64,000 nucleotides of DNA, taken from contig JAOVFP010000008.1 of the NCBI GenBank assembly GCA_025738555.1, positions 434,001 through 498,000 on the forward strand. The letters are read 5' to 3'. Origin of the DNA: Cyathus striatus (taxonomy: Eukaryota > Basidiomycota > Agaricomycetes > Agaricales > Nidulariaceae). The stretch's first letter is position 1, and the number at the start of each line of letters is the position of its first letter. Of this stretch, positions 1 through 11,719 are shown piece after piece. Below the pieces are notes generated by a model. It had not been told where the DNA came from. It searched no databases and was given only the letters and a program-made list of their open reading frames with translations. The position numbers and the translations under genes were made by a program.

Positions 1-3000
1 GGTGCTGTATATTCTTATTACTGGAGAGCTTCCTGTGAATAATCAAGGCAAGGGAGCTACTCATCAATTGCATTTTAAAATAACCAAAGTCTATTCTGCA
101 CTTCAAAATTGGGTAAAGGGAGAAGTACCTTTTGATAAAGGCAGATATAATGGCAGAGTGAGTACAAATTCACTTAGACTGTTTCTCATTTAATAGCTAA
201 TAATATATCTTTTTAATAGCTCTGTGCACCCAAACTGAGGCACTATGTGAATGAATTTTTATTTCCTAGCCTTAAAATACAAGACACAATTAGTCTTACC
301 ACATCTGTTGAGTGGTTGAAGAAGCTTGGATTTTGAATGTCACATGTCAAAAGGGTGTGTATGTAGATGGGCATGAGCACCCTGATGTTCAAGTCACTCA
401 TGATGAATATGTAAATTATATACATACTCAAATCCTTCCATAGGTAATACTTCTAATCAACTGCTATGTACACTAATATTTGAAAGCATCTAGGTTTGCC
501 AATAGTTATGAAGGAGATGATGTTATTTGCATTGAGCCAAAACTCTGTGATGGACAAAAGATCTACTATCCCATATTTCACAATGAAACTTGTTTTCATG
601 CTAATGACCTTGATAGCCACATTTGGATGCGAGATGGACAACCACCACTTCAAAGTAAAAGTCATGGATGGATTTTCCATGTCTCCGAGTTTATTATAGA
701 AGAATGTGGTTGACTTGCATTGACTCCAGAGAAAATTGCTGAGCAAACACAATCACCTGAGCATCCTAAGCCCCCACAAGCTTCAACAGTTACTTCCAGT
801 GCCCTAGAGGAAAATATTAACAAAATTAGCCATTTGAAAATAAACAACAAAGGTAAAAATAAACCAAAGCCCTCAAAGAAGGCAGCTACTATGGGAAGGA
901 CACTCAGAGAGCAAGAGAATGAGTGGATTCCTCCACTACCACCAGCTCCCTTTACATCTTATCACTTAGCTAGTTTTGATGCATGTCAAATTATATATCC
1001 AGGATCGAATTATGACCCATGGTGGGACATGTCTCAATTAATTGCTCAGGTATGTATTCCATTTTCTATTGTAGAAATAATATAACACAAAATTATTACA
1101 GACTAAAGATGCAATTGATATTTTTAATGCAAAATCTCCTGATGGTGTCACCATGTTTATTTTTGACTGTGTGGCTGAAATTCTCGACATACTCACAAGT
1201 AGCTGGATCTGATGAGAGAAGCCTTCTCCGGGCCCACTAAATTCAAGATGGAGAAGGATAGCTGGAGAGCACTTACTAATTGTTTTTCTTGCTAGATCTT
1301 GCCAAACACCCAAATTGGGGTTGCTTGAGGGAAGAAGCACATTGGCACAAGTTTCAAGGGAGCTGTCCAGCTCCTGTCAATGGCTTTCGATCAAGAAGGA
1401 TACCGGTACAGGGTCAGAAGTAGCCAGCCAATAGTGGCTTTGTTTTTCTTTTTTTTCTCTGCTTTTATTTGATTTTACTTACTTTTTTTCGTTACTTAAT
1501 TAAGGGTGTTAGGATTTGCTGGAGTAGGAAGGTTGGGCTAGGTACTTTTTGGAGCGGCAACGGAGGTGCTAGGGGACCGCTCTGTGCAGGGGGAGCAGAT
1601 GTGAATCGCAAATAGTCCTTAAGCCCTCAGGACTACGCCCAAAATCACCAAGTCCGGCTTTCCTGTTTTGGTAAATTTTTGACATCTCTCTTTCTTATTG
1701 CTTGACAAGGACTCTTAGACACGACATAGAGTAGTGTAGCTAGAGAATTGGGGTCTGTGACACAAGAGAATGCATTGCACAGACCAGCTTTCATTTGTAC
1801 ATAAACCCACTCCCCTCAGAGGGAGAAATCCATCTTTTGTTCACTCGGTATTTTCTGTGAGACCATGCTTTGAGCTTGGATCAACCTCTAGTTCTTATCT
1901 CTTTTATTCTTCGTGTTGTGAACCACTAGCTAAGTATTTCCTTCCCTCATTCCCTCCGTTTTCACTCCACACTTTGCTCCCACAATGTTTAAACATGTTG
2001 CATTTGCCTCCACGTGTGGATTACATAATCCGCCAAATGTGTCTCTCACGTGGTCTAACGGACCGCATCTCGCTTGCCAGAGCTTCATTTACTCATACTC
2101 TAATGCACAGGCTCCCACCAATGGACTCCTGTGTCTCCTCCCCTCTTCCACAACTGCTCTTCAGCTCATGAAGCTTTTGCTTCTGATGCTCTTCTTGCAC
2201 ATAAAATGAACCATGGGCCAGGTGGTCAACAGCCTGTAATGCATGACACCATTAATCCCTTAAATGGTGAAGTGCAATCAATGGTTTTTCCACAGGATTA
2301 TACATGAGTTGACAAAGGTGGAAATTCACTTGCTGGAAAGCAGAAAGGAATTGAGCAAGTGTTGTACAAGCATGGATTACTTGCCATACTTGAGGGAAAG
2401 CATGGTCACAACACATGAGGAATATGTAAAATGTGTAAGCTATCGCAGGCAGCACAAGAAGCAGCACTCAAAGAAGCTCAATCAAAGCAAGATGAAATTG
2501 AAAGTTCAGGAAATTCAACAACTGGAACTTGTGGTGTCTCTAAAATGGATGATAACAACCAAAGTCAACTAGTGGACTGTTGCATGCAGCGAATTCTATC
2601 ACTTCAACCCGATTTTAAAGCTGAGAAGCCACTTCTTCAGCTTGTTATTGAGCATGCTGGTCATAAGTGTCTTTTCTTACCTAAATTCCATTGTGAACTT
2701 AATCCAATGGAGATGGTATGGGGTTTGGCAAAGCAACATGAGTTACTTCTACACATCAACTCAAATATTTCTAACATTCTCTGCAGGATTCCATGGACTA
2801 GCTGATGGAACATTTAAAAAGGCCAAAGAGCTTGTTCCTCAGTGCTTGGACTCAGTGTCCACCACTCATATCCGAAAGTTTTTTTGTCATTGTTGGCATT
2901 ACACCAGTGCTTATCAGTAAGTGTTATAATTGCACTTATATGGCTCATATTTACTAACACTCTACAGAATAGATCTTAATATACAACAGGCTGCATATGC

Positions 3001-3046
3001 TGTGAAAACATATACTTCTCATTGTTATGTTCCTAAAAGTGCATAG
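1..3046 (+). pseudogene. DDE transposase remnant, split by a solo LTR
   Basis: This is a decayed DDE transposase of a kind abundant in Agaricomycetes and often auto-annotated as a Tc1-like DDE endonuclease. The start lies beyond the left edge. In order I read GELPVNNQGKGATH near the start, then PIFHNETCFHANDLDSHIW (about 570-625), PGSNYDPWWDMSQLIAQ (about 999-1050), MFIFD just before the LTR, SSAHEAFASDALLAHKMN after it, LQPDFKAEKPLLQLVIEHAG (about 2600-2660), the hallmark LPKFHCELNPMEMVWG (about 2680-2725), and a tail ending at the stop at 3044-3046. Likely introns are 158-219, 1051-1100 and 2917-2967, the last restoring ...AYQ then IDLNIQQAAYAV. In-frame stops at 334, 711 and 2305, the frame break after VWG and the LTR make it non-functional. 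The family assignment is from memory of conserved motifs, and the exact superfamily is uncertain. Confidence 0.82.
1170..2152. mobile_element. Solo LTR, 983 bp, inside the transposase
   Basis: The block begins TGTGG and ends CCACA, a 5-bp inverted terminus of TG...CA form. It is flanked by ACTG on both sides (1166-1169 and 2153-2156). Removing it and one ACTG joins the transposase reading frame as FIFD-CSSAHEAF, so both edges are fixed by the host coding sequence. There is no internal retrotransposon coding region, hence solo LTR. Seen: termini, TSD and restored frame. Inferred: origin by recombination between two LTRs. Four-base TSDs are less usual than five but occur. The short open frames inside it do not look like genes. 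Confidence 0.8.
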
Positions 3047-3439
3047 ATGGGTATCAATATAATTTCTCAAGCTTGAGGTTCAAAGTGGTGTATTACATAA
3101 TAAATTTCCTTATTTAGTATACACATACTTACATAATATGGTTGTTTCACTTTTCTGAGGGATGAAAGAAAAAATTGATCAAAATGACTTAGAAAGCACA
3201 CAATAGGTAGAACTACTATGTCTTTTGTTGTTAAACATGGTTTTAAGTGAAAAAGAGTTTGAAAAATGTAGTGGAAGTTGTGCCAGAATTGATGGTGTCC
3301 TGCCAAATCAGCTGATGCAAAGTGACTGATTGCACTGTAGATACTTTTGAATGATTATAAATTTATGAGAAAGTGCAATAAATTAGCAATATGTGTGTGG
3401 GAAATGAAAGCGGAGGGTGGGACATGACAAATTTATGAA

Positions 3440-4205
3440 ATGATGAAGCATAGGAAATCATAACTGACAGCGGGCAATGCGAAAATGCATGGGAAATGTT
3501 AAGGGCAAGTATTTGGTGAAGGAAATATGGTGGGAATTTTGAGAGAGGAGGGGCGGGAAGCAGTGAGTGGGAATTGAATACAATAAGCAGAGGCATGGGA
3601 AATGATGAGCAGGAGGGTTGGCATTCATCATAAATGATAAGCGGAGGCGTGGGAAACAATGAGCGGGAGGGCGGATGAGAGTGAAGTACACAAGAAGTAC
3701 AATTAAATTTATTGACATAAAATTGAGTGAGTTAAGTTAGTAAATTCGAGTGACAATCAAGTTACATTCAAGTGAAAATTTGAGTGAAGGTTGAGTTGCA
3801 TTCAAGTAAGATTTGAATGATTTTTTTTTTGAGTGACAACAATTTCACTTGAGTAAAAATTCGAGTGGTGTTCGAGTAGCATTTGAGTTACAATCGAGTG
3901 ACAATTCAAAATTCGAGTGAAATTCGAGTGACATTTGAGTGACATATGCAACAGTGAGAAAAATATTATATCATTACTAGCTTATTTCTTGCGCATTTTA
4001 CTCTATTTTTTTAGTTTAATATATTGTTCATCAGGTACATAATAGTAAGATAGCTATTTATCAACTGGAGTAGCAAACAGGTACATAAATCATGTAATTA
4101 GGTCACTGAAATTAAGCAAGATACTTAAGTGCATAAAAATTGAGTGACAATTCAAGTAACATTTGAGTAACATTCGAGTGACACTCAACTGGAATTACTG
4201 TAGGC
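3440..4205 (+). repeat. Dispersed repeat R1, copy 1
   Basis: Two parts are visible. The left part (about 3440-3720) carries imperfect ~45-55 bp repeats around GCGGAGGCGTGGGAAA. The right part (about 3720-4205) carries many short 10-12 bp repeats of the form ATTCGAGTGAC. It ends in CTCAACTGGAATTACTGTAG followed by GC. An inverted second copy with the same order lies at 46795-47655, and a fragment with the same terminus at 43090-43185. No coding capacity is seen. A conserted terminus plus short subterminal repeats suggests a non-autonomous transposon, but I find no terminal inverted repeat or clear target duplication. Open frames on the opposite strand here are by-products of the tandem units. 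Confidence 0.7.
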
Positions 4206-4814
4206 CCGTCCCAGATACTGTTTTGTACAGTATCAATCACATATATGTTATGCACTCCAAATACATGCATTTGTCTAAGGCAATAGTACAGTATCAATCA
4301 ACAGTATCCTCTACCCCTGCTTAAGTCTATGCATAATCGATTTCATGTTCTTCTCTGGAGTTATTGGTTGTACCATGTGCAGTGTGAGCAAAGAAGATTG
4401 ATTGTGACATGGAGGGAGCATTTCCACTTCCATTTCTATCCACATCTGACATTTTTCGTAAATTCAGTATCAATCGAGAGCCCTGATGAATAATAAATTT
4501 TAATCATTGGAGTGAATGGATTATAACTAACCGTAAATGACAGCATTGCATAATACCACCTGTAAATATATGAGAACAGTTTAGGTCAATAACAGTGTGG
4601 ATGAATTTTACGGGGCGAAATATATATTAAATGTTTGTCCTCTGGGATCGATCGTACTCCATACTTGAAGTACTGTAAATGCTAAAAGTATTTTTATTAT
4701 ACAACCACCTCTATGAGCATATTTAAAACCATCTCTCACCAAAGACAATGAAGAAAAACAGTGTTCCATCACGCATAAAGGATGTCTGGATTGGGAAGTT
4801 GCTTCTGCTACTTT
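4206..4814. other. Intergenic, no gene seen
   Basis: AT-rich sequence without a convincing coding frame. Two short direct repeats of GTACAGTATCAATCA lie at about 4225 and 4290, just past the end of repeat R1. The right edge is the 3' end of the DUF6533-like gene. Confidence 0.5.
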
Positions 4815-6108
4815 TCAACATGTTTCGCAGTCCTCCTTGAGCAACACTAATATCCTTCCAAAGTCTGAAAAGAGTAAGAAGAAATATAGTAGCTGTTGAC
4901 AAAAATTAAGTACATAGCTATGGAAAATTAGGTTATACATACAATGAAGGGCGAGATTGACTCCGAAATAGATGGTTTGTAGCAAGTCGATAAGTGCTTC
5001 ATTTTCAGAGCTGCTTACAGCGCACAATATTTCTGGAATCGGAGCAAGGCTATTACTATTTGCAATGCAAAGTAGTATGGAAGATATTAACAATATCTAA
5101 GAATGATGATTAGAGTGCAACAATGATGTGGTAGACTGTTATATTTAGCACACCGAAAATTGTGCTAGAACATTTCCACATGAATATCAGTCTCAATTGA
5201 CAAATAGCATTATAGCTTACCAACTGAAAATAGCGCTAGAAACCACACTACTATTTTATTTAAATATTAGTAGATGTTAGACTTGAATAATAGCTGGAAA
5301 ACACACTTTTTCTGCTGTTCCCATAACATGCACATACTCGGAATACGAATATAAGGTCGATTGCTGTATTCAGCATAATTGCTCCACTATATAACTGCTA
5401 TTATATCTTAAGGAGTATAATAACTAAATCGACTTACATTACATCATACCAGATAGCCACTTTACAGCTATGAAGTTAGGTTAGAATTTAATAAATTCAA
5501 TTCTTCTTTTATAGTTACAACTTATTTCAAATTCAGTTTATGGGACAGTAAAGTCACGTGGGAATTACTGACATTGAGTGCTACGTTTCCGAGTACTTCA
5601 AAGAATGGTGCTAGAAAAAACGTAATTCAGATAAAAGCTTTCACATTAAATTTGAAATGCTTAATACGAATGAATGTGTCGATTCTGTAGTTCTCAGCAA
5701 TATGTCTTTTTGTAAAGAAATGAAACTTACATGACATACAGAAGGAAGTAGTATCTTGCAATAATATAAAGAAGCTTAGGAACGGACCATTTCATTCCCC
5801 TGATTAAAAGGAAATGTGTTTGAGATATATATTGTCTTATGGGAGATACATCTCACCACCAGACATATTTTACCTACATAGTGTCAGCTTTCATATGTGA
5901 GTTCATAACAGATGAATAATAATACCTCATCGAAAAAGAGGTAAACGATATCATAACCGAGAGCAGATACAACAGCAACTGAATTATATAGAGCAGAATG
6001 TAAGATATAACATATCAATGACTTACCATTGATCGTATTTTTTACGATCTTGTAATATACATAGTTAATTATTTCATCGAAGGAAATGCCAAAGTAGGTG
6101 TCACTCAT
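4815..6108 (-). CDS. DUF6533-like multi-pass membrane protein, intron-rich
   Basis: The ATG at 6106-6108 opens an exon (6027-6108) that splices phase-correctly through 5926-5978, 5857-5873 (17 nt), 5731-5799, 5438-5467, 5283-5386 and 5221-5250. The product reads AVVSALGYDIVYLFFDE, VKYVWWGMKWSVPKLL, YIIARYYFLLYVM, then AIDLIFVFRVCACYGNSRK and IVWFLALFSV. This is the usual layout of basidiomycete DUF6533 proteins: a Tyr-Asp helix, acidic-Val-Trp stretch, K-LY...RY helix, then an L/FRV.A.YG helix. A further exon (about 4943-5096) and a last piece to the stop at 4815 are likely, but the splice into 4943-5096 is not in phase as drawn, so an exon is missing or the gene is damaged. Biochemical function is unknown; these are predicted integral membrane proteins. 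A relative lies on the + strand at 44.5 kb. Confidence 0.7.
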
Positions 6109-7607
6109 GGTAAAGTTGTGGAATGTAAAAGGTAGGAGTCATTTGACTCATATATATAATCTGTGAGCTTACTAGCGCCTATGTAGCTCAATTTGGACTG
6201 ATGAAGGGACCTTGATAGTATTTCACAGAATCCGTATACTGATGCCTGTACAGAATAAGTACTAGACATCAATGCAAGTGAATAGAAACATCCGATCAGC
6301 AGAGCTCCACGGAAACAACAGGAAATCTAACCTTCTATAGTAAAGAGTGTCTTTTACTTGCAATACCGATAAAATGGTCTTCTATCGAATGTGGAATTTC
6401 TTACAGCTGAGCTGGTAAGCAAGGCCAAAAGAATAGCACAGAGTAAGCTCTAGCAACGAATGAAACAGTAATTTTCAGCTCGTTTGTGCGGTAACACTTT
6501 TTCAAATCTTTCTCGGAATACACAATGACTCGATTCTGATCGTTATTACAGCTCCTAAGACCTACGACCTAATTGTCCAAACGTTAAAGCCTTGTTTTTA
6601 CGTCCTAATGTTTATTCTGCGATACAACCGTTCCACTTTCGGATGGATCATTCGCGTTTTTCTTGATTATTGATTCTGTCATATTTCACTGGTGGATGTC
6701 TGATTGCGCGACGTCTGAGCGATTGATCAACAAAGTTTCCTTTTGGGGTTCTATACCGCCTTTGTATTGCATGAAGACACTTGCAGGTATAGGAGAACTA
6801 TTAAAAACTTGATTTCCTCGTTGTAGTTAAGCAATCTCCGTTGTATCTCATCTGGCGTACTTAGTAGATACATATCACAAAGAGTACAGATATCAACAAC
6901 CAGGAATAGTTGATTATCATCCGAACATCAAGAACCTCTACACAGCATGAACATGATTTGATGAAAATTTGAATGTCGTAAATAAATATAAACAAACAGC
7001 ATACGTCCACCGGCCCGAACTAGACAGAAGAAGCCCAGGTAGCAGAGGCACAGCGGTAGAATTCTCCAGTGCAGAAGCAGATGATACGGGTAGGTGTGAC
7101 GTGTGATAGGAGAGACAGTGACGAGGAACGACGACCATGGCACTGAAAAGTGGAAATAGATAATGGCATAAGACAGTTCCCATTAACATATCTACTGTTA
7201 CAGATGTCGAGTGAATAAGTCATTTTTTCATGTAGTTAATAGTAAATAAAATCTTCCTCAGTGGTATAATAAGCGCTTAAACATCCCACAGTATTGTTAA
7301 TAGAGACAAAGCTCCTCAGAAACTTAGTACTAGAGGTTTAAGGAATTATATGCAATCATAAATAACAGTATATGATGCCCGGGCTACTTGAAACATATAC
7401 ATAAGCACATATAATTGATTACTTTTGGTTCGCATATCTGCGTTATATTTGTATTATCATATACTGCAACATATGCGTCTCCTGAATAGTTTGAATATAT
7501 TAACTGGAATATTCATGAAGCTTAAGTAATATGTCGATGATGCTCCAGCTCAAAAAATGAGAAGGGGACTGGGATTTACAAAGTTTGGAATTTCCTGTCA
7601 CCCAATA
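6109..7607. other. Intergenic, possible coding remnants only
   Basis: This is presumably upstream sequence of the minus-strand DUF6533-like gene. Short minus-strand open frames at about 6930-7220 (hydrophobic, Leu/Ser-rich) could be exon remnants, but I could not link them by phase-correct splices or recognise a family. Nothing else is supported. Confidence 0.4.
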
Positions 7608-7925
7608 CTAATAAGAGCGAAACCCAGTCCTCGGTCCACGGAACATAGACATCCGGTTGATTCCCCCCTCCGTAGCTTCACTCTCAAACTCTCGACTAAC
7701 CACAAAAAAATTTTCAACATTCCCTTTTAGTTTCTCAGTAACATCTTCCCATCCATCTATCAAGAGTACAGCATCCACTTCCTCAAGCGGAACGATATCA
7801 AACCTGTCCCCAGCCCACAATCCCCTCGCGATTTCAGGAGCTTCTTCCGGATGCTCCATACCAGCTGATGGATCAGATGACCAACATATACGAGCGAAGA
7901 AAGTTTATCCGAATGTGTGGATAGC
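7608..7925 (-). pseudogene. WAGDR-family fragment (copy D), 5'-truncated
   Basis: On the minus strand the frame reads FG-stop-TFFARICWSSDPSAG, then EEAPEIARGLWAGDRFDIV and DGWEDVTEKL. These align with the C-terminal third of the intact copies at 21.5 and 30.6 kb (FGQMLFARICWS, EITRGLWAGDRFDIV, DGWEDVTEQL). The homologous part starts at about 7925 with a stop codon where the full copies have Gln. The N-terminal two thirds are absent. The last 30 or so residues diverge. This is a truncated, probably silent copy. The family's function is unknown to me. Confidence 0.75.
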
Positions 7926-7929
7926 CTAA

Positions 7930-8980
7930 TAACCAGTGTGCGGAGTACTTGGTTCGGAAGACGTGAAGTTGGAGGTGGTTGGCGTGCCACGAAGTTTGAT
8001 GTTGTTATGTGTTGTTCGGTTGGGTATTTGCGAGTCTAGACCAAGTTGGAAGCCGCTAGGATTTGGAAGGGCGGGCCCGGGCCGGTGGCTGTCTCGGTGG
8101 TGGGGCCCACCAAGTCCCGTTGCTCTCCCTCACCTGGGATATCACGTGATCTCCGGCACAGGCAATTTCACTTACCCAGGAGACTTCTTGTCTCCAGTAT
8201 GTGCCTAGAGATTACTACTGATATGTGTAGAGTATGATGACATGAGCTTGGCAGCAGCAAGTGATGGCAATGTACAAACCAATTCGATAGAACCAATATC
8301 GTAGATTACACTAATAATGAGACATTCATGTATTTGGGATAAGTATGTGCTAAATATATGCTCCGAGGTATGATAAGCAAACATCAGTGCAGGACATTAA
8401 AATAGTCTTTTCTGACTTCTTTGATGCCACGTTCACTATGCAGCTTCTTCGATGTCCTGATTTCTCGCAGGCCTTGTGCGGAAGAACATCACATTACTGG
8501 TTGATCTATCCCACGTCGCTGAGGTTCTAGTTCCACAAGAATCACAGTACTTGAAAGGTGGATTGGCCAGATGTTTACATGATGATGATGAGTTAGAACA
8601 CAGACAAAGAGAGGTGTTTTATTCTCCTCAAAGTCCTCTTTCCAATGCAACCCCCTATTCGGTCTCTCGCTAAATTGGTATCCTATGCCGCCTCATCCCG
8701 ACATATGAGTAATGCTATCTTATGGTGCCGATACAACGCAGGGTGCGACGGCCCCAGCCAAGTGCACTTGGCGCAAGTCACTAATGCAAAATAAATGTTC
8801 AAGCATCGAAAATTGAACATGCGACCTCACGCGCACGTATCACTAAGACAATAGTAAAAATTGTATTCCAGTTTACTACGGCGTTGTATAAAACATGAAG
8901 TACAACTCGTTTATGTTCATCTGTACTTTGGGGACGGGAAGATATGCCTCGATTTGGGAAATCACATGATGTCCCAAGCG
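7930..8980. other. No gene supported; one tRNA-like module on minus strand
   Basis: No family is recognised. A GC-rich patch at 8040-8130 and a 65-codon open frame at 8476-8673 have no support beyond length. On the minus strand at about 8780-8860 there is an A-box-like TCTTAGTGATACG followed by a B-box-like GTTCAATTTTC, with less spacing than a real tRNA. It is best viewed as a tRNA-derived fragment, in line with similar modules elsewhere in the window. Confidence 0.35.
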
Positions 8981-8984
8981 GGGG

Positions 8985-9165
8985 AGGCGAATGACAGTCC
9001 TATCTATACCCATGTCCTTGTCGACGTCTCTACAGATTAGCTGGCAAGTACCACCCTCTTGGTCGAGTACCGTCTCCTCACCTAATGCCCAGCGCAAGAG
9101 GTTGTTGATGGGTGTATTGTTGTTAGGCTTTTTGGGGACGATCAGGGGAGGTTAAATAGTATCGC
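8985..9165 (+). pseudogene. Duplicated BTB-locus fragment
   Basis: The plus strand reads DGCIVVRLFGDDQG at about 9113-9155. This matches DGCVVVRLFGDDPG in the minus-strand BTB fragment at 36.9 kb. The preceding 8995-9085 matches, in inverted orientation, 37215-37310 (shared GTGAGGAGACGGTA and CTTGTCAGCTAA-like stretches). So a piece of the BTB locus, with an internal deletion, was copied here. It has no start codon or complete domain. Confidence 0.65.
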
Positions 9166-9347
9166 TTCAACGTGCTTCTTCAACTCCTTAGGACCATCCT
9201 CCCGCCCCTTCCTCCTTCACAAATGCCTCTACATCATCAACAGGAGCGACCTCGAATCAATTGCCAGCCCAGGTTTGTTTCACTGGTGGTGGTACTAGTC
9301 GTGAAGGATAACTATTGATGTCGATGAATCACTGGAAGCCTGAGGTA

Positions 9348-10024
9348 CACTGGAGTGCAAAAAGAATGAGCACACATTATTTTGCAATATCTCAGGAATA
9401 GTTCTATATATTCATAACCTGTAAAATATGAAAAATAATATACCTTCTTGTCTTTGAAATAGTGGTAAACCATTTCCTAAATAGGAAATTCTCTTGATAT
9501 ACAAGCAGAAATAAAAATAGCATACTTTTCAGAGAAGTTAAGGAAGCAGTTACAGAACCCCAGAAAAATATATGTTATACTATACAATGAACTGAAAAAG
9601 ATGCATTTTAGATCATAGGGATTGATGATGTGGTTCACTACAAAATAAATTCAAAACATGTCAATTTGTGGTCTGAGAGCCAAAAATTTGCCAAAAACAG
9701 CTGAATTTTGGACATTTCTTATTTTTTTATCAAGTGATCCACTAGTCCAATTTTTATGATCTAAAATGTGTTGTTCTTAGTTGATGGAGTAATATAACAT
9801 ATGTTTTTCCCAGGTTCTGTAGGTGATTCCTTAACCACTCTGAAAAGTGGGCCACTTTTATTTCTGCTTGTATCTCAAGAAAACTTCCTTTTGGGAAATG
9901 TTTTACCACTATTTCAAAGACAAGAAGGTATATTATTTTTTCACATTTTACAGGTTAGGAATATATAGAACTCTTCCAGAAATATTGCAAAATAATGTGT
10001 GCTCATTCTTTTTGCACTCCAGTG
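9348..10024. mobile_element. Foldback MITE, 677 bp, TA target site
   Basis: The two ends are inverted copies beginning CACTGGAGTGCAAAAAGAAT, flanked by TA on each side (9346-9347 and 10025-10026). The inverted similarity continues inward (for example CCTTCTTGTCTTTGAAATAG against its complement near 9918-9937) to near the centre, so the whole element could fold into one hairpin with arms of about 300 bp. The TA duplication and a CACTGG-type terminus point to Tc1/mariner mobilisation. No transposase is encoded. The open frame at 9847-10065 lies on one arm and runs past the element's end, so it is not a gene. Confidence 0.85.
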
Positions 10025-10026
10025 TA

Positions 10027-11213
10027 GGTATACATATTCCCACACTCAGCATTCTTGATATGTAATCCATTGATGGCGGGTAGTTTACTAAGTTACATGC
10101 TTGTTAAGTTACTGGTACACATACTATACATTGATAAGTTCTTGTAGCAGATATATACTATATGTGAGCAAGGGCGTACAGTCATCAACTGGGACATGTG
10201 ACTCCAAAAATAAATAATTGATCTACGTCGTAAGATATACTTGAAATAAATATAAAACTTGCACAGTTTATTAAAGGAATACCACATATATAACATAGTA
10301 AAAGTTTGAAAATTTTGAGCAGAGGGAAGTATGTGAAATTCTTGAAAAGGTTGAGGTGGCCAGAAATCAGCCATCACCACATGGCGTGACAGCCCACTCT
10401 CAGCTTAATTGTTATCATTGTTGGGACACTGCTGGTCTACCATTTGCTCTTGATTTGCTCTCGCAATAATACTGTTAATACTGAGTTTAATACATTACTA
10501 CTTGACTGTAAGAATGCCTGCTCAAAATCCCTAGCAATTGTGTATGTACCCTTCCCATTTGGCTTTGCACTCTGCAAGATAAGGAGTAACTAAGTACATG
10601 ATGTCTACTCTTCTACAAATATCCTCTCCTCTACTATATTCAATATTGTAGATCTATTTTGTATTATCTGTAAAAGTGAAAAGAATAGTGAGAAGATGGC
10701 TGGTGTGAGATAATCCAGATGTGTCACGTGACGAGGTGGTGCCTTGTTAGGTGGTTGATGACTGTACCAGAATGTTGTTACATACTGATATATGTTTCTA
10801 TCTAGGCCCTGTACTTATGAATTCCCACTGTACTGTACCACTCCATTCGGTAATTGTGTGTTAGGTGGTTAATAGAGTGCATTAACGTGTGGTTGTCTTG
10901 TAGTGATGGCGATTTTTTTATGATACAGAAAGGAGTTTGAGGAGTATGAAGTTCCAAGTGTTGAAAAAGTCGTGCGTGCCATAAATCGGTTGTGCCGTGT
11001 GCCATATCCACACTGCATTGTTAGAATTGCTGTTTTTTCCTACTAATTTTATATGTTGAAGATTAAAACCTGTAATATATTATATTTAATGTATTTTGAC
11101 ACTGTTATAGGAGATGTATTCTGTCTTTTTGCAATGTTTTTATTATTTGAAGGATAGTTCCCACGCTCCCCCGTGCACTGTTAGCCTTCCGAAAAGGTAC
11201 CAAATCCACTGAA
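10027..11213. other. Intergenic, no gene seen
   Basis: No coding family, RNA gene or clear repeat is recognised. The minus-strand open frames at 10093-10380 and 10802-11011 lack any recognisable motif. Confidence 0.45.
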
Positions 11214-11215
11214 TA

Positions 11216-11717
11216 CTGCACCCTTTCGACCAACTGTTCATCGAATTATGCTGTGATGACAATGAACAGTTGGACCCTCTGTTCAAGGGTCAGTGTTATG
11301 CATGATGAATGGAAGATCTGTTCAGTGAGTAATTAGCTTGCATAATCACTGTGACATGTCTGTGTGAGCTCTTGCTTGAGTTGCTTCACTTTCAATTATT
11401 CTGAATCCCACAGAATGTACATTGGAAGAGGTTGTTGGTAAATTAGGACACGTTCAAAGGATTTTTTTTAAAATACACTATATTCTTCAACAAGTTATGA
11501 AGAACACTAAATGATACACAGTATTAGTAGTACTATCTTTAGCTAAAAAGCCTAAAATTATTGCAAATCACAATGATTTTTTTTTTGAATTTCAGCTGTT
11601 CTCAAATCCCCTCACACCTCTGTTCATGGAGCAGTGTGATGCATTATGAAATGTATATCTGTTCATGTTCATGGCATCGTGTGACACATTACTGAACAGC
11701 TGGTCGAAAGGGTGCAG
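11216..11717. mobile_element. MITE, 502 bp, TA target site (TIR type CTGCACCC)
   Basis: The left end reads CTGCACCCTTTCGACCAACT and the right end is its near-perfect complement (CTGCACCCTTTCGACCAGCT). Both are followed inward by GTTCA. TA flanks both sides (11214-11215 and 11718-11719). There is no coding capacity. A second element at 29537-29813 has closely related termini, also with TA, so they form one Tc1/mariner-type MITE family. Internal copies of GTTCA and TGAAC add shorter foldback. Confidence 0.88.
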
Positions 11718-11719
11718 TA

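Noticed and set aside
1770..2209. Plus-strand open frames of 133 and 74 codons
   Set aside because: Both lie largely within the solo LTR and show no protein family.
9847..10065. 72-codon open frame
   Set aside because: It is mostly one arm of the foldback MITE and extends past its end.
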